A stretch of DNA of 29,191 nucleotides from Didymodactylos carnosus (Eukaryota > Rotifera > Eurotatoria > Philodinida > Philodinidae). Of this stretch, positions 1-9,782 are shown in pieces. A program made the position numbers and the translations under genes. The notes beneath the pieces were generated by a model. It was not told where the DNA came from. It worked only from the letters and a program-made list of their open reading frames with translations, and ran no database searches. Each line of letters starts with the position of its first letter. Position 1 is the stretch's first letter. The stretch is from positions 1 to 29,191 of the forward strand of contig CAJNOQ010001711.1 in assembly GCA_905250885.1 (NCBI GenBank). The letters run 5' to 3'.

Positions 1-223
1 ATAAATCCACAACTAATTTACCATTATGATAAATTGCTAATGACGCACCAATATCTAATCCATCATGAAAGTTACTTTTAAATATATCACGTACAAATTC
101 CCAGTTAGAATTTTCAATTGTTCCATCGATATTATAATTATTATCATTTAAAACTTGTTTACATTCAAATTTTGAATGAACCATAAAAAATATGACAAGT
201 AAAATCGTATAAAAATGCGTCAT
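1..223 (-). CDS. Serine beta-lactamase-like secreted protein, N-terminal part, runs off the left edge
   Basis: Reading the minus strand from the ATG at 223-221 gives 74 uninterrupted codons to the window edge. The first ~20 residues (MTHFYTILLVIFFMVHSKF) form a signal peptide or membrane anchor. Residues ~40-74 contain WEFVRDIFKSNF, DGLDIGASLAIYHNGKLVVDL. That pattern (FxxVxxxFxxNFxxGxDxGASLAIYxxGKLVVDL) is the N-terminal signature of the class C beta-lactamase/LACTB/esterase family seen in nematodes and rotifers. The catalytic SxxK, YxN and HxG motifs would lie outside the window, so activity cannot be judged. Family members are serine hydrolases acting on esters, amides or peptides; the substrate here is unknown. 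An exported location is inferred from the leader. No intron is seen in this part. The family could be a horizontal acquisition, but nothing in this fragment shows that. Confidence 0.72.
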   Translation of the reverse strand, partial: MTHFYTILLVIFFMVHSKFECKQVLNDNNYNIDGTIENSNWEFVRDIFKSNFHDGLDIGASLAIYHNGKLVVDL

Positions 224-1212
224 TTTATAAGAAGACCTTGTAATCGAACGAAAATGTCATATTCCTATCATACTAGAACTATATATATGCAAAGAAATGA
301 AAAAAAATGTAATAGAAGAATCTTGTTATCTGCGCAAATATTACTTTTACGTTACATAAAAATTGCTCACATCGCGCAATGCGAACTGTTAAAAACTATA
401 AGAGTGATGTAGAGGAAGAGTCACATAGCTAATAACTGTTTAATACAATGATATTAACAGTCTATAGTCAAAGTCACTTTTTAAAAAGTTTAGCAGCCTG
501 AATCACGTGTGAATGGAGCTCTTTATCTTAGTGACTCTTCTTTTGTTCCGTGAGAAAGAAACATACTGTGATATAGTAAAAACTTATAATTTTCTGCTCT
601 CTGCTTTCTCTTACTCTCTTCATTACAAGTGACAGACAGTCGAGTAGAAATAAAGTTCTGTTTAATTCGGAAACGTGCGCCAGTTATACCGAATAATTAC
701 AATGTATAAGTAGTAAAACCTGAAAAGCAACGGTATATGATGCGTTCTTAATTACATCGTCACATTTCGTACTTATACTTCGACGCGTGTTAGAGGGTTT
801 AATCTACGCTAAGGTACTTATTAATAGTTCTCAGGTGTCTAGCATGTTGAATTGATACTTAGACTTATTAGACGTCTACTGTCTACAAGTTGTACACTGT
901 GTACGCCTAAGCGATATGCGAGATTCAACAACGTTCTAGACGCTGGCACTGATGGGACCCAATAATCATGGATCTTCCACCTTTCTTAGAGAGTGTTTAT
1001 CGAAGCTACTTAGCCTGTCAATCACACTTGTGCTCGTTTTATTTCTACTGGGTTATATCTCTCACAATGGAATCTGGCTGACATAAGCCCAGCTGATAAA
1101 TATCGTCGAATATCTTTACTTTTCATTCCCAGTACAGTGCTAGAACACTTCATTTACGATCAATTACTGAATACACTATTTAAACAAACTTAAGTTCTTT
1201 TTTTCAGAATAT
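224..1212. other. Intergenic stretch, no gene recognised
   Basis: This is the upstream flank of the minus-strand beta-lactamase-like gene. It is AT-rich, has no convincing coding frame and no repeat that I could pair. A 65-codon frame at 215-412 overlaps the beta-lactamase start on the opposite strand and has no protein-like character. The promoter of the minus-strand gene should lie here, but I see no defensible TATA or initiator element. Confidence 0.5.
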
Positions 1213-1371
1213 CATGTGATAATAAAACAGTTTTAACGTAGTTTGTAGACCGATCAATTGTTTACAAAATGAACTACAATATTAATACCACCAGAATTAG
1301 CATCATTCATCAAGTTTTCAAAACTTTAGTTTTGACTCAGACTATTTCATTCTCAAAGAAAACTGATATTG
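1213..1371 (+). repeat. Left terminal inverted repeat (159 bp)
   Basis: Left arm of the 1,013-bp element. It pairs in register with 2067-2225 (coordinates sum to 3438 throughout), so no indel separates the arms. Confidence 0.88.
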
Positions 1372-2066
1372 AAGTTTTATACACAGTATTAACATGTTGA
1401 AAGCAGTGTGCTGTTGGCTTTGTGTAGTGTATTGAAGAATGTTTCTATTGAACGATAGAGTCTAATAGATGAAAATTCAAGATAGCAATAATTCACTTGG
1501 TATGCATAGGGAGAGAAATTTATGCTCTGAGTTCCTTGTAATACTCTCAATGCAGAGGAAGTTTCGACCTAGCAGACTAGATATGACGCCGCTGATAAAC
1601 GATGTAACTTTTGCAATGTTTGTATGGATTACTTACGTACTTAAAACGGTCGTGTTTTTCGTTTTCATTTTCCTAATTGACACTGGCGGCATAAAGTATT
1701 ATAAAGAAACTTAAGTTGTAGCAGGTGGTCGAAATTTCAAAAGTAAACATTACGGCGTCTTTTAATGATCATCTTTGCCTCACATGCATTTATCAAGCAG
1801 CCTAATGATGTTGCGTTAATATGTGTTATGTATATATTCAAATTAAGCCTGAAAACTAAAAACATGTGAAGGATGTAATTTAACAGACAGTGTTAAACGA
1901 CCTTTTTGTGTTTAAAACCTGGAATAGAATGTTTAACGTATAATGCTAACACTCATTAGGCATTAATTAAATCGAAAAAGAAAAACTATCGCAACTGGGA
2001 TGCCTCCAGTGTTTTCAAGTGAAGGTTTTGTTCAGAAACGCGCAGAAACATGTCGTAGAACATCAC

Positions 2067-2225
2067 CAATATCAGTTTTCTTTGAGAATGAATTAGTCTG
2101 AGTCAAAACTAAAGTTTTGAAAACTTGATGAATGATGCTAATTCTGGTGGTATTAATATTGTAGTTCATTTTGTAAACAATTGATCGGTCTACAAACTAC
2201 GTTAAAACTGTTTTATTATCACATG
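2067..2225 (-). repeat. Right terminal inverted repeat (159 bp)
   Basis: Right arm of the 1,013-bp element, the reverse complement of 1213-1371 with one mismatch seen. Confidence 0.88.
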
Positions 2226-2702
2226 GTTTGACTATGTGGTAGCTATCTTACTGAAAGAAATCAAGTGTTTTAACCTAACAAATTTCAATAAGTTGAATTT
2301 TTTTTGGCCATTAACTTATGACTTGAGCCTCTTGCCGCTAGCCTAACTTGTACAGGTTTTCTGGTCGTTCGATTCATGCGTAACTCGGATTTTTAAAATA
2401 GAGAACAAAACAAGAAAAAATTAAAATATGATAAAAGTCTACTTTTTCGATTATTTTTCGATGCTTTTTGTATGAAAATCGATAACTCACTCATTTTTAG
2501 GCTCTAAGGTTTAACAACTTGGGTTTATGGGTAACTTTGAACGCTCTATTTAATGAGATCATAAGAAACCGTTTTAGTGTTGATCTCTTTGGAGGATTCT
2601 TAGTCATATACTTAGGGTAGGATCGGCAGGTATATTAGGATATCATTTGTATTGATACAGGGTGGTCCACAGAAAACTTACCCCTTTTTGTAATGGTCTT
2701 TC
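2226..2702. other. Intergenic, contains a possible left end of a Tc1/mariner-like element
   Basis: No coding frame is seen. At about 2656-2700 the sequence TACAGGGTGGTCCACAG, then ACTTACCCC, resembles the outer end of a Tc1/mariner-type element preceded by a TA dinucleotide. The inverted repeat that begins at 2703 directly follows it, so this may be the true left end of that element. The matching right end was not found. Confidence 0.3.
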
Positions 2703-3526
2703 TATAGCTTTAGAATTCAATTTTTGATCCGATTCTTTTTGCGATAGAAAGAGCTGCCCAGTATGACTGTTTATATTTTTGAAAAGATTCCACCATAAGC
2801 GGAGACTAAAAAAGATTTATTAAATATGAAGTGTATGCTGGAACGGCACATCTTCACCAGGAAGCAAAAAAGGCGCTGTAAGACAACCGCTGTTAGCTTG
2901 AAGTTTGTTGTGGTTTTCGAGTTCCTAGTATTTTCTTAATGAAGAAAAGAATTCCGCATAATTTCTTGGTTATTTTTTAAAGATCTTTTTTATTTTCACA
3001 CGATCTTTTAAGCTTAGTGCTAATTGGTGTTATATGCCTCTTCATTATACTGTACTTTATATCTTATTAAGAAAGCAAAATTTATCAATCATTTAGCAAT
3101 TTAAAAGCTCTATCTGCTGAATATAATCGATCGTGATTAAAGCTAATTCAAGTGGTAAAATAGTGAAATTCATACCACACACCTCTTTATGCAAAATATG
3201 GAATACTGTTGTTGTATGAACACTCTATAACAGTATCAATAATTCCAAATACGTATACGTTACTTAAGCTGTGAACACTTATAAGTACAGTCTGAAAATT
3301 TACAGTCAAAGTAGTGTTTCGTCGTTGAGTTATTGAATTTTTATAGGAAAGTTGAAAAACAGCAACAAACATTTTGTTCTAGCACATATTCATATTTAAT
3401 AAATCTTTTTTAGTCTCTGCTTATGGTGGAATCTTTTCAAAAATATAAACAGTTCTACTGAGCAGCTTTTTTTCAGCTCTTTCTATCGCAAAAGAATCGG
3501 ATCAAAAATTGAATTCTAGAGCTATA
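2703..3526. mobile_element. Second inverted-repeat element (arms ~128 and ~138 bp)
   Basis: Positions 2703-2830 pair with 3389-3526 as inverted repeats. Both arms share long blocks such as TAGAATTCAATTTTTGATCC, GCGATAGAAAGAGCTG and TGGAATCTTTTCAAAAATAT (given in either orientation). The right arm has about 10 extra bases in an A-rich segment near AGCAGCTTTTTTTC. The interior 2831-3388 holds no protein-like frame. The right arm ends within a few bases of where the collagen-like pseudogene becomes readable (3531). The insertion therefore probably removed or displaced the 5' part of that gene. No target-site duplication could be established. Confidence 0.75.
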
Positions 3527-3530
3527 TTGA

Positions 3531-5434
3531 TTGTATATTGAAACAGATGCAAAGGATATTTGGAAAAATAATCCAGCTAAAAATGGTCACGGTACAGATC
3601 GGAGTGGAAAAGGAAATAAAGGAGAAGATGGATCTGACGGAAAACATGGAAAAAGTGCAGGACATGTTTATGTACTTGCGAATGAATTGCCTCCAATTGA
3701 AGTGTCAGCTTATGGTGGGAAAGGAGGAAGAGGACAAAACGGAGGAAACGGAGCATCTGGCATTACAGGTGTCAATGGGAGAGATGCGGATAAACATGCT
3801 ATGAGAAAAAAGTTAGAACGCTCGTGGGCCTTTTATGGAGGTGCTTTAGGATTTCGTTATCGTCGTATCGGTACTGATGGTACAGCTGGTGGTTCGGGAG
3901 GAGATGCAGGTTCAGGGGGCTATTGTGGAGATGAAGGCGATTCTGGACTAGTGAAGCTTGTTCCTTTGGATAATGTTTCTCTCATAACTCAAAAGAAAAG
4001 TGTAGGAAGAAACAGAAAAGTGACAATGGTAAGCCAGGTGAACCAGGCGAGGCTGGAAAACATGGCAGAAATGGTCTAGATTATGTAGCAATAAGTAATA
4101 CGCAAAAATTTTTAAAGGCTATGGTTACCTCACGAAAACTAGATAACCTAAAAGGAGGTCGGCTCCATTCTGACGACAGATATAAGCATGAAGAAAAGCA
4201 AAGGTATAAACATTATTCAATGCTTTCTATGAAAGATGACGAACACAATCGTAGGTTTCAAAATAAATATACTACTAAAGATACACAAAAAGGAGCTAGT
4301 ATGACATGTAAACATAAAGATCAAGACGTTGTACAGCAAATTCATGCTATAAATCATCAACATGTTTTTCAAGAAACTGCACAATTTTTTGACAAATATT
4401 GTAATCCTCAAAAGTTAGCTTCGTATCAGCATTGGTTAGCCCCGAGTTTAAACCAATTTTTAGAAAAGATGGCTACCTTGGAAGGTTTGCCTCCTCACAA
4501 AGTTCATACACTTCCAAATATCGAGCGTGCTGCTGAGCAAATTTTAATTTTGCAAGAAAAATTTTCGCAAACCATTAAAGTAGAAAATCAACGACTTGAT
4601 AGTAAAATATTAAATACAGAACAAATGAATATTGGAGTGATGTTATTAGCAGAACAGATATTGAGTCAATATGATGACTTTTTACAACAGTATCGAGCAG
4701 TTTACCAACAATTACAGGATCAAATTCAGAGAGTAGATGTTAACCAATCGGCAACAGGATTAGAAATTAGAAGTGTTGAAATTGCCAATTTAAGAAGTAC
4801 TATTAATCGAATTATTAATGAGCAATGTTTTCATCAACGTCTTGTTGCTTCGCAAAGATGTGCAGAGGCATTAATGGAAATGACACAAGAAGAACTTTCG
4901 AAGTCGCTTCTAGACCGACAGAATGTTGAAATTCTAAAAGAGAATTTGTATAAACAAGCGTGGAGAAAATTTTAAACTGAAAATAATCTCGTTGATGTAG
5001 AGATCATTCAATAGTTTATTAATAAACCCAGTGAAGCGTCTCTTTTGATAACTGGAGATTATTTTCTTCAAAAATTAGAAGCTATCATTGTTGCACATAC
5101 AGTAGAAGAAATGTGCTTAAAAGCTAAAATTTCGAATTTCACTTATACTTATCTTTACAATTTACAACAAACAAATTATAATTTAGAAGGTTGGAGATAT
5201 CTTGAAGATCAAAATCGAACATTACAAAAGATATTAATTAATTGTAACAGTCTAGAAAATAGTCATACCTTAGATTTATTAATAGAGTTTACTAAAGGTA
5301 TGCAGAGAGAATGTTTAAGACATTATTGGTTTATCTGGACTATGAAAACATTGGATCGTGTTCGAGAATTTTCTAATGAAAGTCTAAGAGCAATAGAACA
5401 AAATCTTTTAATTATTTTGGAAATACTTTCTTAA
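3531..5434 (+). pseudogene. Collagen-like/glycine-rich plus helical-domain protein, broken
   Basis: Frame 3531-4079 encodes a glycine-rich region with irregular G-x-x and GG repeats (GGKGGRGQNGGNGASG, GTAGGSGGDAGSGG), an AGHVYV strand-like insertion and, after a frameshift at about 3990-4020, true collagen-like triplets (GKPGEPGEAGKHGRNG). It then runs as one frame through ~280 residues of charged, probably alpha-helical sequence (4121-4972). That frame is stopped by TAA at 4973-4975 and again by TAG at 5012-5014, and stays open to the stop at 5432-5434. The reading frame is the same before and after both stops, and coding character continues, so this is a decayed gene. The 5' end is cut off by the inverted-repeat element; the 3' end meets a non-LTR retrotransposon. 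I do not recognise the family firmly. The layout (glycine-rich region followed by helices) recalls the N-terminal part of giant invertebrate SecA-like proteins, which is an inference. Confidence 0.7.
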
Positions 5435-6389
5435 ATGGTTTGAATCTTATCTTACAGATAGAGAACAGATCGTCATTATCAATAAGGCAAAATCAAAAGC
5501 AGCAAAAGTCACTTCAGGTGTACCTCAGGGCAGTATCCTTGACCCATTGTTATTTTTAATATTTATTAATGGCTTGAGTCAAGGATTTCCTCCAGCGGTT
5601 ACAGCATCTCTTTTCGCTGATGATGTCTTTGGACTAATTCCATTGGACAACTTCAGTGATTTCACAGAAGTACAGAACTTTCTAAATGTCATGGCAGACT
5701 GGTGTGTTAAAAACGAAATTTCGTTAAATATTAAAAAATGTTTTTTTATGCCTTTTTCTAACAATAAACTTCCTACTCAATATCCTCCACTTTATCTGTT
5801 AGGAGAACCACTTTTGTTAGATAGTAATATAAAATTGTTAGGAGTCCATCTTTCGCATGATCTTACATGGAAGTTTCATATTGATAACATAGCTAAACGA
5901 TGTAGACAAATGTTAGGTGCTATGAATCGTACTTTTAGGTGTGCTCCTACATTTCTTCGTCTTCACATCTATAAAACGTGTATATTACCAGTGTTAGATT
6001 ATTCTTGTATTGTTTTTGACAATGACTTTAAAACACATCTTAGTCCACTAACCTCTGTTCATAAACTAGCTGCACGAATGATTACTAACAATTTCTTTGC
6101 CAACAGTTCTGACCTAATTCAACAGTTAAACCTACCTGATTTAGAAAAGCGGAGAAAATATTTCAGATTAACTTTTTTTCATAAACTCATTACAGGACGC
6201 ACAGCACTCAGCTCTTTTTCTCTAATAAAACCTCTAACTACTCGAACATCTGCTAGAACATCCAATAGATGTCTTTGGCAGATTCCAAAATTTAAACGTA
6301 AAAACACCTCATCATCTTTTATACCAAAAACTGTATCAGACCGGAACGTTTTGCCACGAAAGATTATTGCTGCTTTTTCTGCAAATTAG
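5433..6389 (+). pseudogene. Reverse transcriptase, C-terminal half, of a 5'-truncated non-LTR retrotransposon (Jockey/CR1-like)
   Basis: An open frame of about 318 codons begins inside the RT domain. It starts at the block before motif B (WFESYLTDREQ). Next come VPQGSILDPLLFLIFINGL (5520 onward; the usual G of SILGP is D), the catalytic FADD (5613-5624) and thumb-region sequence WCVKNEISLNIKKC and LGVHLSHDLTWKFHI. The typical tail LHIYKTCILPVLDYSC follows, and translation stops at 6387-6389. The apurinic endonuclease domain and RT motifs 0-4, including the first catalytic aspartate, are missing. This is the usual 5' truncation of target-primed reverse transcription, so the copy cannot move on its own. 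The frame itself has no stops, pointing to a fairly young insertion. The motif order suggests the Jockey/CR1/I group; a finer clade is not claimed. Confidence 0.85.
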
Positions 6390-6590
6390 TTCAGACGCGC
6401 GTTGTGTGAGTATCTATTTAGTGCGACATAATATAGAACACTTCAGTATGATTTATAAGCCATAACTTACTCTTGTTATTTTTACTTTTTTCTTATATTC
6501 GGTTAGGCTTCGTCAAAGTTTCACTTGTTTAAACTTTTTGTCCATCTCCACTGTCTTTCACATCTATGACAAAATAAATTTGAACTTGAA
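5433..6590 (+). mobile_element. 5'-truncated non-LTR retrotransposon including 3' untranslated tail
   Basis: This is the RT fragment plus about 200 bp of AT-rich 3' UTR ending near GACAAAATAAATTTGAACTTGAAAA. The left boundary coincides with the last codons of the collagen-like pseudogene. The right boundary is approximate because no clear poly-A tail or target-site duplication could be paired. Confidence 0.6.
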
Positions 6591-7427
6591 AACGTAGGTT
6601 TCCACGATAATGAAAAACCCAAATGAATTCTGAGAGAACTTTCAGTACTACCATGACTTTCCGGCTTTCTCTTCGGGTCATGGTGGTGAGAGTATTGTGC
6701 GTAAAAAAGAAATGAAAATAGTAAAAATACTGCTATTATCATTCGTCAGTATCTTTTCTGAAACAGAGCTATTAATAATCAATAAATAAGAGTGTTAAAT
6801 GATGAATAACAACTACTCATCAATTACCGTTGTATTCATCGCTGCGATTGAATAACGAAACATTCATGTATTTAACATCTCCGTACTAGTTTTATCCCCG
6901 TACCTTTACACTAATTTCAGGTATATCTGTATAGAACGTTATTTCTTTTTAAAGAACAAAATAAGGAAAGCCAGAATTTTCTATTTTTATTGACATGTTT
7001 ATTTATTCTATGTTGAAAAGAAGCAGTGCTGACTGTGAATTTATTCTATATTCTCCCCACTTCACGAATTAAAACAAAAATAACTTTTTACACTAATCTG
7101 AAGTATACAAATTGTATTATATATTAATCTGTTTTTTCGAACGTCTCTTTTAGTTTTTAACATATACAGCTCTCGACAGCACAGATTAAAGTTAGTATGA
7201 TGTATGAGTTTCACTTTTCAATTTCAGTAGTTTCAGTGGAAAACAACAAAAGTTCGATCCCGGGCTCCTCTGACATGCGGTTTCGGCGGAGCATCACAGA
7301 AAAGTTCGGTATCAGAATAATCTTAATTTGAAGGAAAGTTTTCCGAAAGTTATGACGTCTGGTGTTGTAATTGGACATGTTACATAAGAAAAAGTTCTTT
7401 CGTAAGACGAAACAGATATGAGGCTGT
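6591..7427. other. Intergenic, with one small hairpin
   Basis: No gene recognised. At about 6651-6686 there is a short perfect 8-bp stem (ACCATGAC paired with GTCATGGT) with an inner CCG/CGG pairing. It is a local palindrome of unknown role. The remainder is AT-rich. Confidence 0.4.
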
Positions 7428-7500
7428 GGCTCGACACCATCGGTGATTAGAGAGTTGGTAAGGAATGTCATGGTTTTGGGTTCGAGTCCCAGTCGAGTCA
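7428..7500 (+). other. tRNA-like Pol III unit, degenerate
   Basis: The 73-nt span has an acceptor-like pairing (GGCTCGA with TCGAGTC, followed by A). Its T-arm is TTGGG/CCCAG around the loop TTCGAGT, and its B box GGTTCGAGTCC is perfect (7479-7489). An A-box-like TTAGAGAGTTGG lies at 7447-7458. The D-arm and anticodon arm do not fold properly and the A box is out of register with the acceptor, so this is not a working tRNA. It looks like a tRNA-derived relic or SINE head. A TTTT run follows at once, as expected for Pol III termination. Confidence 0.5.
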
Positions 7501-8197
7501 TATTTTCTTTCGTCAAGCTCTTTAACATCCTTCGCGATTTCAATGAATATCGTCATCTAATAGGCCAAATGATTCGCTTATCAAAACCATCTAGAGGATT
7601 TTCCATATACATATCGTACAACAATTATCGCAATGTATAAGACGTTATTAAAGGGATTATTCAACAACAAATTTAATCAAAAGCGATAAAAAAAAGAAAT
7701 TATCTAGATTCGGCAAAAATTTGTCAATTAAATGTACAGATAAACGATTAATGCAGTAGTACACTAAAATAATACCTTATGTTTTGTTTCAATATCTTTT
7801 TAATAGCTTGGAATATTCTATTAGTTTTATTGATTAGTGAAGCGACTTTCAGTCACTTGATTAACTTATCCCATTTGAATTTTGGTGATCTTAGATGATT
7901 CTTTTATTTTATTACCACACATGACCAGAGTACAATCTGGAACTGAAGGAGACTAACACACTACATGACTATACAATCACGATTAGGGAACAAGCAAAAA
8001 TGAGAGAATTTTTCCTGCAAATTATAGATCAGACAAGAAGCACTGGTTGCACCTAGCACTCTTGTCTTTGAAAAGTATGTCTGTAAGCCAGATTGAGTCA
8101 CTGCTTTAAGCTTAACTCTGCTATACACGATTTATTAAAAATACTGAATGTACTGAATCACGTCTCTCGCTTGAAATAGCACATGCACATGCTTCAC
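7501..8197. other. Intergenic, 3' flank of the F-box gene
   Basis: No gene recognised. On the minus strand an AATAAA (plus-strand TTTATT at 8131-8136) sits about 60 bp downstream of the F-box gene stop and is a reasonable polyadenylation signal for it. Confidence 0.4.
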
Positions 8198-9375
8198 TTA
8201 TTTCTGTGTTTTGTGATTAGAAACGAGAATGTGGTGCAACGTGCTATGCTCTTCTTTCCATCGAACCCGCCAATTTCGTTCTAACCAAAATCTTGTTCTA
8301 AATTTGTTCACTACTGGATCAATATCATGTACCTCTACGAACTGTATTTTCATCCACAAATATAATATCTTTAATTGTGGCAAACGTCTAACGATCACAT
8401 GCTCCCATCTGTTACCATCTAAGCACTCGTCATACTCATCACTAACCGTATAATTCAGGTTTAAATCAGTTAAACATGGAAAACACGTAAATATGAGATC
8501 AATATGATACATTGTTGGACATATTATTCGACATATAAACTTTTTCATGTTCAAATTAATCGCGTCGCGCAAATCACACTCGTGACGTTGATCAATGTAC
8601 ACTCGGCAACGTAAAGATTTCAAATTTGACATGACGGATGAAAGTCGACAAAAACCATCTAGAAAAGACCAGCAACATTCAAATCTAAAACAAAGATATT
8701 AAATGAAACAGAAAGAGAGGGACAAATGCACCACTCACAACAGATTTTCAAGATTTGAACACCTTGTTATTTGTTGAAATGCTGAACGTTGCTCCATAGT
8801 CCTAAATTAAATTGGCTTGTCAACGTAGAGATCTTGTGGCGCTTCAAAAGTGCTGAAGCCACTCGTATGTCTTACCAGATGTCTATTATGCACGTTTTTA
8901 CTGTCTCTGGTAATTTATCACATAAAATTAGTCCGTACAGTCTCTCTAGCTGGTTCGCTTTCATATACGAAACATTATGGCGAACAATCAAATGTTTCAA
9001 ATATTTCAATTGATAAATACCAGGCATAAGTTTTTTCACAGTTCTATACTCGCATTGGTCAAATGTTATCGATTCAACGATAGAAAATTGTTGAATATTT
9101 AGACAATGATTAAGATCGAAATGAATGATCTTCAACGAAATAACTCGATCAGCGATGTGTTGAGGTAGAACGGATAATAATGATCTTGATGTCAAAGAGA
9201 AATAAAAAAATTGTTTTTGATGAAAAATAATTGAATTAATTCGCGAATTTAAGCCAAAGAACGCATTAACTATATCACCAATATTCATATGATCAAAGAT
9301 ATCGAGAAATAATTCGTTGGAAAACGACTCGAGTTTTGTCACTGACATTACGTGATCTATTGAAAGAATAAACAT
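8198..9375 (-). CDS. F-box/leucine-rich-repeat-like protein, three exons
   Basis: I splice this as complement(8198-8684, 8739-8801, 8876-9375), giving 349 codons plus stop. Introns are 54 nt (8685-8738) and 74 nt (8802-8875), with donors GTGAGT and GTAAGA and acceptors TTTTAG and ATTTAG; both junctions keep the frame. The N-terminus carries an F-box: KLESFSNELFLDIFDHMN, then VNAFFGLNSRINSII, the typical LPNELLxxIF...F.GLNSR form common in bdelloid genomes. The remainder has irregular leucine-rich repeats (LKSLRCRVYID, FPCLTDLNLNY, LPQLKILYLWMKIQ). F-box proteins bind Skp1 and recruit substrates to SCF ubiquitin ligases; the substrate is unknown. The start could be 9375 or the inner ATG at 9348, which directly precedes the F-box. 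A GTAAG donor near 9452 on the minus strand could mark a 5' UTR intron. No disabling change is seen. Confidence 0.85.
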
Positions 9376-9577
9376 TCCATTCAAAAAAACAGGAACTGTT
9401 AACCGGCAGTTAACATACAGTAGGATGCTGGTTTTATCGAATTATGAATCTTACCTGGCTCTATAATTTGAACGTTTTGTACATCGAATCTGTCTTTCTT
9501 CATTTATCATCGAAGGTACAATTCATTTGTTGCTTATAAAATGTTTGAAAAACAGAAATCAGAGTACATTCATTACT
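9376..9577. other. Upstream flank of the F-box gene
   Basis: Contains the minus-strand sequence CCAGGTAAGATT near 9446-9457, a strong splice-donor look-alike that may end a 5' UTR exon. It also contains two palindromic GTTAAC sites close together (around 9398-9414). No other gene is visible. Confidence 0.3.
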
Positions 9578-9782
9578 CGGGCCTATTTCTCTTTCTATCG
9601 GGACGAGAAAATATTAGACTGATATACTCGCTTGTCATTCACAGAGCTCTTTATTCATATGCTGAGAAGTTGTCTTTCTCTTTTCTCACATATACAGAAG
9701 TAATATGTGAGAAAAGAGGATGAACGAGCGAGTATATCAGTCTAATATTTTCTCGTCCGTGAAAGAGAGAGAGAAAGGCCTG
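9578..9782. repeat. Foldback element with a nested hairpin
   Basis: A perfect 32-bp inverted repeat pairs 9601-9632 with 9727-9758 (arm begins GGACGAGAAAATATTAG). The pairing continues imperfectly outward through a pyrimidine/purine tract to GGCCT at both ends (about 9580 and 9780). Inside lies a second perfect hairpin: 9678-9693 (CTCTTTTCTCACATAT) with 9703-9718, separated by 9 nt. The whole can extrude as a cruciform or give a structured RNA. It is probably a small foldback transposon; no target-site duplication was identified. Confidence 0.8.

Larger units (their letters stand above)
1213..2225. mobile_element. Non-autonomous DNA element with 159-bp terminal inverted repeats
   Basis: Positions 1213-1371 are the reverse complement of 2067-2225 over 159 bp with no gaps and, by my reading, a single mismatch (in the stretch CTATTTC versus CTAATTC). 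The two outermost bases on each side are part of CATG. Because CATG is its own reverse complement, it can be read either as the last 4 bp of the inverted repeat or as a 4-bp target-site duplication flanking TGATAATAAAACAG. The ~695-bp interior (1372-2066) has no protein-like frame; an 81-codon frame at 1469-1714 looks accidental. Long terminal repeats and no transposase indicate a MITE or foldback element mobilised in trans. The near-identity of the arms suggests recent insertion or ongoing arm homogenisation. The superfamily is not determined. Confidence 0.85.

Noticed and set aside
1469-1714. 81-codon frame inside the 1-kb inverted-repeat element
   Set aside because: No resemblance to a transposase and no long hydrophobic or conserved pattern beyond chance.
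7211-7543. 110-codon minus-strand frame across the tRNA-like unit
   Set aside because: Its most protein-like part (TRLGLEPKTMTF) is the antisense translation of the tRNA B-box region, a common false protein.
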